Below, piece by piece: positions 1 to 6,690 of a stretch of 26,025 nucleotides of DNA. Position 1 is the first letter of the stretch. Every line of letters starts with the position of its first letter. Source of the stretch: CAIKMD01 sp035605975 (GTDB taxonomy: Bacteria > Pseudomonadota > Alphaproteobacteria > ATCC43930 > CGMCC-115725); NCBI GenBank assembly GCA_035605975.1, contig DATNGG010000156.1, positions 1 to 26,025 of the forward strand, read 5' to 3'. Below the pieces are notes generated by a model. It had not been told where the DNA came from and searched no databases. It worked only from the letters and a program-made list of their open reading frames with translations. A program made the position numbers and the translations under genes.

Positions 1-350
1 GGCGTGCCGAGCGAGCCGAACATCGCGAGGACGCCGTCCTCCTCGACCAGCCGGCGCGTCTGCTCGACCGTCTTGGGCGGCGAATAGCCGTCATCGAGGC
101 TGACGAGATCGATCTTGCGGCCATTGATGCCGCCGTGATCGTTGAGCCACGCGAAATAGCCTTGAACGGCGCGGGCGATGGGCGAAGCGCCCGAGCCGGG
201 GCCGCTATAGGGGAAGGTCTGGCCGAGCTTGATCGACTTGTCCGTGGCGCCGGTGTCGTATTTCCCGGCAGCGCCCGCCGGGAAAGCCGCGCCGAGAACG
301 AGCAGCGCGAGCGCGGGTGAAAGCAGAGCCTTGGAAATAAGCTGTCGCAT
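1..350 (-). CDS. ABC transporter substrate-binding protein, LivK/branched-chain amino acid type (5' part only)
   Basis: Only the first 116 codons are in the window; the gene runs off the left edge. The start ATG at 348-350 is preceded by a GGAGGGG ribosome site. Residues 1 to about 23 form a signal peptide (hydrophobic core ALALLVLGAAF, then AGAAG). The mature part begins with TDKSIKLGQTFPYSGPGS, the usual first beta strand and ligand loop of Peripla_BP_6 proteins. It continues with GGINGRKIDLVSLDDGYSP and TVEQTRRLVEEDGVLAMFG, the family's typical second strand and helix. The protein should bind a small solute (amino acid, amide or aromatic acid) in the periplasm and deliver it to an ABC permease. 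The substrate cannot be told from this fragment, and the permease genes are not in the window. Confidence 0.93.
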   Translation of the reverse strand, partial: MRQLISKALLSPALALLVLGAAFPAGAAGKYDTGATDKSIKLGQTFPYSGPGSGASPIARAVQGYFAWLNDHGGINGRKIDLVSLDDGYSPPKTVEQTRRLVEEDGVLAMFGSLGT

Positions 351-507
351 GACGCCCCCCTCCGAATTCTTCTTCTCGGCCGAGACTACCACCGAACGCT
401 CGCCGCCCGATGGGCAAAATTGCGCCGCGGCGCCGGGCGCCCGATTTGCGCTCGCCCCCCGCCTCATGCCATCATGGGCTCACAAGCGAAAACCCGCGGA
501 GGACGCC

Positions 508-1203
508 ATGGCGAAGTATCTTCTGGTGAGCTTCAAGACCTGTCCCTGGGTGCAGCGCGCGGCGATCGTGCTGCGCGAGAAGAAGATCGATTTCGAGTTC
601 CGCCATATCGAGCCGGACAACCGGCCCGACTGGTTCCTCGCCATCTCGCCGCACAAGAAAGTGCCGGTGCTGCGCATCGACGACAAGATCTCGCTCTTCG
701 AATCGAACGCGATCGCCGAATATCTCGACGAGACGATCGAGCCGCGGCTTCACCCGGCGGATCCGGTGCTGCGCGCGATCAACCGCGCCTGGACCGATTA
801 CGTGCCGACCTTCGCCGACGCCGTCACCGCGACCGGCTATGCGCCCAACGAAGAGGCGTTCAAAACCTCCTCGGCGAAAATCCCGCAAGTGATGGAGCGG
901 GTCGAGAAGGCGCTCGCCAGCCAGAATGCCGGGCCGTTCTTCAACGGCGCGAAATTCTCGCTGGTCGATGCGGCCTATGCGCCCTTCATCCAGCGCTATC
1001 ATTTCCTCGATCGCGTGAAGAAGCTCGGCGTGATCGAGAGTTACCCAAAGCTCAGGGCCTGGGGCGATGCGCTCCTCGCGCGGCCGACGGTGCATTCCTT
1101 CCCCGAGCCCGAGCTCGAGGCGATGTATCGCGAGAATTTGAAGCGCCGCAAAATGTGGGTCTCGCAATTCATCGGCGAGAGCCCCAAGGCCGCGGCGGAG
1201 TAG
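508..1203 (+). CDS. Glutathione S-transferase family protein
   Basis: A 231-residue cytosolic protein with the two-domain GST layout. The N-terminal thioredoxin-fold domain (about 1-80) has a Cys at position 12 in KTCPWVQR, where omega- and DHAR-like GSTs carry a catalytic cysteine. It also has the cis-proline KVPVL at 51-55 and the glutathione-contacting Glu-Ser pair (LFESNAIAEYLDE, 65-66). The helical C-terminal domain (about 90-210) includes FFNGAKFSLVDAAYAPF, the usual N-capping Asp motif. Members conjugate or reduce with glutathione; a cysteine-type site points to thiol transfer or reduction rather than classical conjugation. The start at 508 has a GGAGGA site 4 bases upstream. The reading frame stays open back to 229, but that extension has no GST homology. 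The gene stands alone and ends at a strong terminator. Confidence 0.93.
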   Translation: MAKYLLVSFKTCPWVQRAAIVLREKKIDFEFRHIEPDNRPDWFLAISPHKKVPVLRIDDKISLFESNAIAEYLDETIEPRLHPADPVLRAINRAWTDYVPTFADAVTATGYAPNEEAFKTSSAKIPQVMERVEKALASQNAGPFFNGAKFSLVDAAYAPFIQRYHFLDRVKKLGVIESYPKLRAWGDALLARPTVHSFPEPELEAMYRENLKRRKMWVSQFIGESPKAAAE

Positions 1204-1221
1204 GGGCTCGGTTTTCCCAAC

Positions 1222-1250
1222 GAAAAGGCCGCCTCCGGGCGGCCTTTTTG
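1222..1250 (+). terminator. Rho-independent terminator of the GST gene
   Basis: A perfect 7-bp stem GGCCGCC/GGCGGCC with a TCCG loop is flanked by AAAA on the left and TTTTT on the right. It lies 18 bases after the GST stop codon. The flanking A and T runs extend the stem and could let it work in both directions, serving the convergent deacetylase gene too. Confidence 0.9.
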
Positions 1251-1256
1251 ATTGGA

Positions 1257-1409
1257 GCTGCAGGGGCATTGCGCGTCCCTCGACTTCGCTCGGGATGAGG
1301 TGGGTTTTGTGGATGGCATCGACCGATAATGCCGTGCGTTATCTCACCTCATCCCGAGGAGCGCAGCGCGAGCTGCGCGTCTCGAAGGACGCGCGATCGA
1401 AGTGCAGCG
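1257..1409. repeat. Palindromic intergenic repeat, copy A
   Basis: A roughly 150-bp imperfect palindrome. The left arm begins GCTGCA and contains GCGTCCCTCGAC and GCTCGGGATGAGGT. The right arm contains ACCTCATCCCGAG and GAAGGACGC and ends TGCAGCG, so the ends are mutually inverted. In the centre is a small hairpin GGCAT-N9-ATGCC at 1315-1333. Related copies lie at 4054-4219, 15491-15643 and 17017-17150. This copy sits between the convergent GST and deacetylase genes. Confidence 0.85.
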
Positions 1410-1414
1410 CCCGC

Positions 1415-2287
1415 TCACGCCTTCTTCTGCTTCACATACCAGTCGAGAATTTCGGCGCCGGTCCAGAAATCGACGCCGGCATGGCCGCGCGCATAATCCA
1501 AGAACGCTTCGAGATATTTGATCCGATGCGGCACGCCGCTGATATAGGGGTGGATCGCAAAGCACAGCACCTTGGCGCGGCCTGCGCTTTCGGCGTAAAG
1601 CCGGTCGAACTGGTCGCGCGCGCGGGAGAGGAACACATCCGAGGTGTGGTGCTGCACCATCATCATCGGAATGTCGTTGAGCTCGACCGTATAGGGCAGG
1701 GTGACGAGCGGCCCGTGCGCGGTTTGAATCTCCGCGGGCTCCTCGTCATGGACCCAATCGCCGACATATCTGATGCCGGCCGCGGCGAGGAGATCGGGCG
1801 TCTCCTCGGTCTCGGTGAGGCCGGGCCCGAGCCAGCCGACCGGGCGCTCGCCGGTGAAGGCGGCGCATTTCTCGATGCAGCGCTCGATCATCGCGCGCTG
1901 ATCCTTCACCTGATGGATCGGCATCTGGACTTCGCCATGCCCCATGAACTCCCAGCGTCGCTCGCGCGCAGCCGAGGCGACGCGCGGATAGACGGAAATG
2001 ACATCGGCGTTCAAGGCCAGGGTCGGGCAGATCTGGCGCTGATCGAAGGCCTCGAAGAAGCGCCACACGCCGACGCGCATCCCATATTCGTGCCACGCCC
2101 AATTGGGCAGGTCGGGCACGACCGACACGCCGGTCGGGGCGGGGAGAACCTGGCGCGCCATCGGCCGCTCGATCTCCCACACTTCGAGATTGACCACCGG
2201 CCAGAGGATGAGGCGCAAGCCCTGCGGCAAAGCCAAGGGCGGGCGATCGACGATGGCGGAATAAAGGGCGCGCTCGCGCGGCTTCAT
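1415..2287 (-). CDS. Polysaccharide deacetylase family protein (PuuE/allantoinase-like)
   Basis: A 290-residue cytosolic protein without a signal peptide. It has the pattern of the PuuE-like branch of the NodB-homology family: WHEYGMRVGVWRFFEAF (65-81), a NADVI segment near 93-97 in place of the classical NodB Asp-Asp motif, and WEFMGHGEVQMPIHQ (112-126) with conserved His residues. GPGLTETEETPDLLAAAGI (154-172) and a C-terminal CFAIHPYISGVPHR follow. Relatives hydrolyse C-N bonds such as in allantoin, or are uncharacterised; the substrate here is unknown. The ATG at 2287 is chosen because GAGGAG lies 7 bases upstream; a TTG five codons earlier lacks such a site. The DUF1772 gene lies 58 bases upstream on the same strand, so the two may be co-transcribed. 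Confidence 0.85.
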   Translation of the reverse strand: MKPRERALYSAIVDRPPLALPQGLRLILWPVVNLEVWEIERPMARQVLPAPTGVSVVPDLPNWAWHEYGMRVGVWRFFEAFDQRQICPTLALNADVISVYPRVASAARERRWEFMGHGEVQMPIHQVKDQRAMIERCIEKCAAFTGERPVGWLGPGLTETEETPDLLAAAGIRYVGDWVHDEEPAEIQTAHGPLVTLPYTVELNDIPMMMVQHHTSDVFLSRARDQFDRLYAESAGRAKVLCFAIHPYISGVPHRIKYLEAFLDYARGHAGVDFWTGAEILDWYVKQKKA

Positions 2288-2345
2288 GGCGGCTCTCCTC
2301 AAACCAGGCGACGCGCTCAGCTTAGAGGAGAGGGCGCCGCGCCCG

Positions 2346-2807
2346 CTAGTCGCGCGCGGCCTTCATCCGCGTCGCGATCACCAGCAGAGCAAGGCCGAGA
2401 AGCGCGATCCAGGTGCGGATCGCGTGCCAGTGCCACCATTGATCGCGCAGCGCCTCCCATTCGGGCGGCGGGCTGTGTGCGTTCCAGCTCGCGACGATGG
2501 CGTTGATCGGCTGATTGCCGAGGCGGGTGATGAGCCCCGCCGCGATCAAGGCGCAGGCCGCGAGCAGCAGCAGGACCATGCGGCCGCGCGCCGCGCGCGA
2601 CAGCCAGGCATCGAGCAGAACGAGGAGAATGCACAGCGCGGCGAGCGCGGGGATCAGAACATTGAGCCCGCGGATCGCGCCCTGCTGCACCTCGACATAG
2701 GCGGGGCCGGAGATGCCGGCCGGGTTGTAGCCGAAGAGAATGCCGAAGGTGGTGCCGGCGACGAGCGCGGCCAGCAGCACCGCGGCGACATCGATCAAGC
2801 ATCGCAT
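2346..2807 (-). CDS. DUF1772 (anthrone-oxygenase-like) membrane protein
   Basis: A 153-residue protein with four predicted membrane helices: about 5-22 (IDVAAVLLAALVAGTTFGI), 48-68 (LNVLIPALAALCILLVLLD), 76-96 (RMVLLLLAACALIAAGLI) and 130-147 (IRTWIALLGLALLVIA). Between helices 3 and 4 lies the DUF1772 signature GNQPINAIVASWN followed by WEALRDQWWHWHAIRTW. Some family members are annotated as anthrone oxygenases, but most bacterial members have no tested function. The start at 2807 is preceded by AGGGGAAG. It is the first gene of a likely two-gene operon with the downstream deacetylase and is divergent from the arginine-rich protein gene. A much longer open frame extends upstream to 4115 but has no protein-like content there. 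Confidence 0.83.
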   Translation of the reverse strand: MRCLIDVAAVLLAALVAGTTFGILFGYNPAGISGPAYVEVQQGAIRGLNVLIPALAALCILLVLLDAWLSRAARGRMVLLLLAACALIAAGLITRLGNQPINAIVASWNAHSPPPEWEALRDQWWHWHAIRTWIALLGLALLVIATRMKAARD

Positions 2808-2945
2808 CGCGCTTCCCCTGTGGCGATTTCGCCCGCACCGATCCTCGCGGGCGGCTTGCGGGCGCGCAATGGTATTTCGCGCGCGGCCGGTCCCGCTTGC
2901 GTTGCGGCGGTTTCGGGCGAAGCCGCCGCGTGCTAGGTTTGCCCG

Positions 2946-4040
2946 ATGACGCCGCAAGACGACACGCCCGTGCCGCCAGCGCCGCAGGCCGACGCGCCCG
3001 CTGTGCCGCCGGCCGCACCGGAGCACGCGACGGAGGCCGAAGCGCCGCAACCCTCGGGCGCGCCGCAAGCGCCGCATCGACGGCGGCGGCGCCGCCGTCG
3101 TCGCGGGCCGCGTCCGCCGGGGCTCGAAGGCGCCGCCCCGGCCGAAGGCGCGGATGCGCCGAGCGAGCCGCGGCCCGAAGGCGCGCGGCCGATCCTTTCG
3201 CTGCCAAAGACCGATGCGCCGCAAGGCGAGGGCGAGGCTGCTTCCGCCGCGCCCGATGCCGCTCCCCAATTGCCGGGCCAGCCGGGCGCGACGCCCGAGC
3301 ACAAGCGTCGGCGGCGGCGCCGCCGCCGCAAGCCTCATCAAGGTGCCGCGCCCCATGCCGAAGCCGGGGCGCAAGGCGCCGCGGTGGAAACTGCGCCGGC
3401 CTCCGGCGAGGCGGCGCCCGCTTCGGCCGATGGCGCGAGCACGCCCGCGACGCCGCAAGGCGAGCGGCCGCGTCCGCGTTTCCCGCGCCAGCGCAATCGC
3501 GGCCGCGATCGCCGGCCGCCGCGCGAAGGCGAGGCGCGACCGCAAGGCCAAGAGGCGCGGCCGCCACGCGAGGAGCGGGGCGAGCGGCGCGACCAGCGCG
3601 AGCGCGGTCCGCGCGACGGTGGCGATCGCGATCGTCGCGATCGCGGTCCGCGCCCGGGCGGCGATCAGCGCCGCGGCGGGCCGCGCGGCGACAAGCGCTT
3701 CGGCGACAAGAAAGGCTTCGGCAAAGGCCGCGACGATGCGCGGCGCAAGGAGCCGCCGAAACTCTATACCTTCGAATCGATCGTCGATCGCGGCTTCGAG
3801 GATGTGGCCGATCCGGCGAATGAAGGCGCGACCAAACGCGTCGATTGGCAGATCATCAAGCGCACGGTCGCCGATCAGAAGAGCGCCAAGCCGGTCTCGG
3901 CGGTCTATCTGTTGCGGCGCGAGGGCGCGGACCAGGATTTCGCCAATCTCGCGGCGGCGCGCGCGGCGGTCAACAAGACCATCGTCCATCCGGAAAAGCT
4001 GACGCGCCCCAAGGCCGATTACCCGAGCACGAAGAAATAG
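2946..4040 (+). CDS. Arginine-rich, largely disordered protein with a small C-terminal domain
   Basis: A 364-residue protein of unknown function. Residues 1-43 are Pro/Ala/Glu-rich. R45-R53 is a run of nine arginines and R121-R128 a run of eight flanked by lysines; the codons are mixed (CGA, CGG, CGC, CGT), so the runs are kept at protein level. Residues about 160-265 are an RG/RD-rich disordered stretch with many GPRD, GDRDRRDRG and RRGGPRG motifs, like RGG boxes. Only about 270-364 looks folded: KLYTFESIVDRGFEDV, then WQIIKRTVADQ and VSAVYLLRREGADQDFANLA. Such composition suggests nucleic-acid, most likely RNA, binding; this is inference. The ATG at 2946 has only a weak ribosome site (AGGT). 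The gene is divergent from DUF1772 and followed by repeat copy B. Confidence 0.8.
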   Translation: MTPQDDTPVPPAPQADAPAVPPAAPEHATEAEAPQPSGAPQAPHRRRRRRRRRGPRPPGLEGAAPAEGADAPSEPRPEGARPILSLPKTDAPQGEGEAASAAPDAAPQLPGQPGATPEHKRRRRRRRRKPHQGAAPHAEAGAQGAAVETAPASGEAAPASADGASTPATPQGERPRPRFPRQRNRGRDRRPPREGEARPQGQEARPPREERGERRDQRERGPRDGGDRDRRDRGPRPGGDQRRGGPRGDKRFGDKKGFGKGRDDARRKEPPKLYTFESIVDRGFEDVADPANEGATKRVDWQIIKRTVADQKSAKPVSAVYLLRREGADQDFANLAAARAAVNKTIVHPEKLTRPKADYPSTKK

Positions 4041-4053
4041 CGGCGCGCTGATC

Positions 4054-4219
4054 GCTGCAGGGGCGTGGTGCGTCCTTCGAGACGCGCCCCTCGCCAAGCT
4101 CGGGACGCTCCTCAAGATGATGCGGAATGAATTGCGGCATCAAATGTCGATGCCACTCACCAAAATCTCCTCATCCCGAGCCTGTCGAGGGACGAAGGAC
4201 GCGCGATGGATTTGCAGCA
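4054..4219. repeat. Palindromic intergenic repeat, copy B
   Basis: Same family as the copy at 1257-1409. It starts GCTGCAGGGGC, has GCGTCCTTCGAG and CTCGGGACG in a degraded left arm, the central hairpin GGCAT-N9-ATGCC at 4136-4154, and a right arm with CTCATCCCGAG, GTCGAGGGACG and AAGGACGCGCGAT, ending TTGCAGC. It lies between convergent genes. The left arm has extra sequence, suggesting decay or a small insertion. Confidence 0.8.
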
Positions 4220-4233
4220 GGCGAATCGGGCGC

Positions 4234-4698
4234 TCAGCGCATCAGGAGATAGACCGCCTCGGCCGCGGCGAGGCTGATGCCGAGGCCGAACGCCGCCTGC
4301 AGCGCGTAGACGACATTGCGCATCTTGCCTTTCTTGGGCGGTGTCGCCGGATGCTCGTCGCTATGCTTGAAGTCGCCGACCTCGGTCGTCTTGACCGGCG
4401 CTTCGGGCGCGGCTTTGGGCGCCGCTGCCGGCGCCTCGCGGACCGTCTCGATCTGGCCCGAGCGCCACACCGAGATTTCGCTGAACTTGCCGCTCTCGGT
4501 CGCGATCACCGACATCACCCGTGCGGCCGACGGGGCGCGGCGGCTGCGCATCAGCGATTTCGCCAGCTCGAGCGCCATCTCCTTGTCGTCGGAGACGCTA
4601 TCGACCGTCCAACGGCCCTGGGTCAGGCGCTGGACCTCATAGGTGCGCGACGGCGCCGACAGCGGGGCGTCGCTTTCCTTGCTGCTCGAAGCCGGCAT
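4234..4698 (-). CDS. Small protein with C-terminal membrane anchor, unknown function
   Basis: A 154-residue protein not recognised as a named family. Residues about 18-70 form a compact alpha/beta unit (RTYEVQRLTQGRWTVDSV, then KEMALELAKSLMRS and AARVMSVIATESG). Residues 85-115 are a Pro/Ala linker. The C-terminus, after a basic KKGKMR patch, is a single hydrophobic helix (NVVYALQAAFGLGISLAAAE, about 126-150). The layout suggests a soluble domain held at the inner membrane from the cytoplasmic side. The start ATG at 4698 lies one base after the stop codon of the PAS-like gene, with GAGAA just upstream inside that gene, so the two are almost certainly translated from one message. The end lies close to repeat copy B. 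Confidence 0.82.
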   Translation of the reverse strand: MPASSSKESDAPLSAPSRTYEVQRLTQGRWTVDSVSDDKEMALELAKSLMRSRRAPSAARVMSVIATESGKFSEISVWRSGQIETVREAPAAAPKAAPEAPVKTTEVGDFKHSDEHPATPPKKGKMRNVVYALQAAFGLGISLAAAEAVYLLMR

Positions 4699-4699
4699 G

Positions 4700-5173
4700 C
4701 TATTTCTCGATTGCGCGCCAATTGGCCGCGCCGAGGATGGCGCAGATCACGCCGTCCTCGTCGACCAGCGGCGCCATGGTGCCGCGATAGCGCACCGGCT
4801 TGCCGTTGTTGACGCCCTTGCCGCCGCGCGTCACCGGCACGCCGCGCTCGACGATCTCGAGCCAGTCGCGCGTGACGAGATGCAGCACCGAGGCCTTGGG
4901 GCAATCATCGAGCAGCGGATCGGGCGAGGACGGAAATCCCGACGGCCGCAGCGCGTCGCCGACATAGGAGAAGCGCGGCGGCGCGCCGTCGTAAAGCTCG
5001 ATCATGAAGACGAAAGGCTCGTCCTCGCCGGCATCGGCGGGCTTCACCGCGCCCGCCTTGGGGGCGAGATCGTCGATGCGCGCCTGGCGCCAAATCTCGA
5101 GGACGCGCAGCACCAGGCGCTTTTCGCGCCGCGGTGCGGGCATGCCGGCGGTCACGGGACCCGATCGGCTCAC
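4700..5173 (-). CDS. PAS-like sensory protein
   Basis: About 157 residues. The core has the features of the PAS_5-type single-domain proteins common in Alphaproteobacteria: a helical start (KRLVLRVLEIWRQAR), a beta strand with FVFMIELYDGAPPRFSYVGDALR, then a helix around DWLEIVERGVPV and two closing strands (PVRYRGTMAPLVDEDGVI and CAILGAANWR). Such domains usually sense small ligands or mediate protein contacts; no output domain is attached here. The start is uncertain: GTG at 5173 has GAGAGG 11 bases upstream and is preferred; ATG at 5143 is an alternative, and the frame stays open to 5320 through a Cys/Arg-rich stretch that does not look coding. It overlaps functionally with the downstream membrane-anchored protein (1 base apart), suggesting a sensor pair. 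Confidence 0.68.
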   Translation of the reverse strand: MSRSGPVTAGMPAPRREKRLVLRVLEIWRQARIDDLAPKAGAVKPADAGEDEPFVFMIELYDGAPPRFSYVGDALRPSGFPSSPDPLLDDCPKASVLHLVTRDWLEIVERGVPVTRGGKGVNNGKPVRYRGTMAPLVDEDGVICAILGAANWRAIEK

Positions 5174-5371
5174 GATTTCAACACCCTCTCTTCGCCGCGC
5201 CGCGCGGCAGCATCGGCACGGGCAACCCCCGCACCCAAGCCGCACCGTCTCGGGGCGCTTCGTGCAATCCTGCCACGGCTTTCTTAATGAAGAGTTCTGC
5301 GCCGAGGCCGCGGCGCGCAAGGGCTTGCTGGCATTTCAGCGACTTCGCCGGCGCGCGGCGGCGCCAAAGCG

Positions 5372-5584
5372 TTAAGGATCGCCGCCGTAATCGATCACCG
5401 GGGCGCTCAAATCCGCGACATTGAGCGTATGCGCCAGGGTCTCGGCGGCGCAGCGGCGCAGCGGCATGACGATGAGGCGCTCGGCGCGCGAATCGTAGAG
5501 CATCCAGGAGCGGTCGTCATGGAGTCTCGAGGGCAGCGCTTCATAGCGCGGCTTGCGGGCGCGGCCACGGCTTCGCTTGAGCAT
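5372..5584 (-). CDS. Small hypothetical protein, 70 residues
   Basis: Not recognised. From the ATG at 5584 it encodes a basic N-terminus (MLKRSRGRARKPRYEALPSR) followed by an amphipathic region (DRSWMLYDSRAERLIVMPLR and CAAETLAHTLNVADL). There is no signal peptide or membrane helix. It begins 50 bases after the stop of the ECF sigma factor gene on the same strand, so co-transcription is likely. No clear ribosome site precedes the ATG, and the frame is open further upstream to 5722, antisense-like and overlapping the sigma factor end. The existence of the gene rests on frame, context and protein-like composition only. Confidence 0.5.
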   Translation of the reverse strand: MLKRSRGRARKPRYEALPSRLHDDRSWMLYDSRAERLIVMPLRRCAAETLAHTLNVADLSAPVIDYGGDP

Positions 5585-5634
5585 CGCGCGAAAAGCATAA
5601 CACAGCCCGCCCGCGGCTTGCACGGGCGAAGTCG

Positions 5635-6528
5635 TTAACGCGCCTCGATCACCTCGGCGCCCTCGATCGCATAAGGCGCGAAGAGGAAATCGCGAATAGT
5701 CATTACCTTGCCCTCGACCCAATCGAGCAGCACGAAGTATTTGGGCGTCTCGGGCCGCGCCGGATCATAAACGAGGACCGCCGGGCGGCGGTCGACCTGA
5801 CCCAGGCTGAAGCGCCAATTCTCGACCTCGCCATAGCGGTGGAAATAGGGCGACACCGCCTTGCGGCCTTTGAGACGGAGGTGGTTGACCAGCTCGAGCT
5901 GGACCTCCTCGGCGAGCATGTCGCGCAGGGCGTCGAAATCGCGCGCATTGAAGCGCTCGATATAGACGGCAAGCCGCGCGCGCTCGGCCGCCGGCAGCGG
6001 CGGCGGCGCCTCGTCGGGCTCCTCCGCCAATTCGCGCAAGGTCGTGCGGCCGCGATGGAGCGCCGCTTTCACAGCCGGCACGCTCATTGCCGTGACGCCG
6101 CCGATCTCCTCGAGCGAATAACCGAGCACATCCATCAGGATGACGCTCGAGCGCTGCGTCACCGGCAAGCGCATGAAGCGGCGCAGGCTCATCGCCGCAA
6201 TCTCGCGGTCTTGGGTCGGGCTTGAAGAATCGAGCGTCATGTCGGGGTCCTCGGTCGAGCGGCGGGCCTCTTCGCGCGCGCGCCGGCGCAGGTGATCCAA
6301 GGCGGCATTGTGCGCGATGCGGAAGAGCCACGCTTCGGGCCGCTCGATCGCACCCGCGGCGGGAAGGGCCTCCATCGCTTTGAGGAGCGCCTCCTGCAGA
6401 ACGTCCTCGCCGTCGATGACCGAGCCGGTCATGCGCGCGCAATAACGGTGGAGCTTGGGCCGGAGCGCGCGGAACAGCGGCTCGATCGCCAAGGGCGCGG
6501 TGGGGCCGCCCGTCTCGCTCGCGCTCAT
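5635..6528 (-). CDS. ECF sigma-70 factor with SnoaL-like C-terminal domain
   Basis: A 297-residue protein. Region sigma2 spans about 17-85 (LFRALRPKLHRYCARM, then DGEDVLQEALLKAMEAL and EAWLFRIAHNAALDHLRRR, the -10 binding core). Region sigma4 spans about 118-168 (LPVTQRSSVILMDVLGYSLE, then a helix-turn-helix with SVPAVKAALHRGRTTLREL, -35 binding). A Pro-rich linker leads to a SnoaL-like domain of about 110 residues (ARLAVYIERFNARDFDALRD to the FLFAPYAI end). ECF groups such as ECF41 and ECF56 have this fusion, in which the extension tunes activity without a classic anti-sigma factor; no anti-sigma gene is adjacent here. The ATG at 6528 has GGAGGG 7 bases upstream. A candidate promoter of its own type at 6565-6590 suggests autoregulation. 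Confidence 0.93.
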   Translation of the reverse strand: MSASETGGPTAPLAIEPLFRALRPKLHRYCARMTGSVIDGEDVLQEALLKAMEALPAAGAIERPEAWLFRIAHNAALDHLRRRAREEARRSTEDPDMTLDSSSPTQDREIAAMSLRRFMRLPVTQRSSVILMDVLGYSLEEIGGVTAMSVPAVKAALHRGRTTLRELAEEPDEAPPPLPAAERARLAVYIERFNARDFDALRDMLAEEVQLELVNHLRLKGRKAVSPYFHRYGEVENWRFSLGQVDRRPAVLVYDPARPETPKYFVLLDWVEGKVMTIRDFLFAPYAIEGAEVIEAR

Positions 6529-6564
6529 GCCGTCACCCTCCTGCCGCGCCGTCATCGCCGAAAA

Positions 6565-6590
6565 GACGTTTGGCGGGTAGCGAAGGATTC
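6565..6590 (-). promoter_or_regulatory. Candidate ECF-type promoter for the sigma factor gene
   Basis: Reading leftward, GAATCC (6590-6585) is followed by 16 bases and then CGTC (6568-6565). CGTC is a frequent ECF -10 element. The box lies 36 bases before the ATG of the sigma factor gene. An identical arrangement faces the other way at 6626-6651. No experimental support; the pairing is the main argument. Confidence 0.6.
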
Positions 6591-6638
6591 GGGCGGCGGG
6601 CGAAAAATTTTTCAAGGCCCGCCCCGAATCCTTTTCGC
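6580..6638. repeat. Long inverted repeat between sigma factor and divergent gene
   Basis: An imperfect palindrome about 59 bp long. The left arm has GCGAAGGATTCGGGCGGCGGGC, broken here into GCGAAGGATTCGGG and CGGCGGGC, and the right arm has the complement GCCCGCCCC then GAATCCTTTTCGC. The centre, 6602-6613, is a perfect AT-rich 12-mer GAAAAATTTTTC. The two candidate -35 boxes lie inside the arms, so the symmetry may simply reflect two copies of one promoter, or may also be an operator. Confidence 0.75.
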
Positions 6639-6651
6639 CGCCTGCGTCGTC
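6626..6651 (+). promoter_or_regulatory. Candidate ECF-type promoter for the divergent small gene
   Basis: GAATCC at 6626-6631, a 16-base spacer, then CGTC at 6648-6651, 39 bases before the ATG at 6691. Box sequences and spacer length match those of the leftward promoter at 6565-6590. Both are the predicted targets of the ECF sigma factor encoded next door. Confidence 0.6.
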
Positions 6652-6690
6652 CTTGAGGCGTAACCCGATCATCCCAGGAAAGGACGCCCC

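Noticed and set aside
229..507. N-terminal extension of the GST gene
   Set aside because: The extension is not GST-like and overlaps the promoter and the leftward binding-protein start; the ATG at 508 has a clear ribosome site.
2346..4115. Leftward open frame of 589 codons covering the arginine-rich protein region
   Set aside because: Only its last 153 codons (from 2807) look like a protein (DUF1772). The rest is Arg/Ala-rich antisense of the disordered protein, kept open by GC bias.
5274..5290. TGGCA...TTGCA resemblance to a sigma-54 promoter on the leftward strand
   Set aside because: The distance between the GG and GC cores is 7 bases instead of 10, so the elements are not in register.
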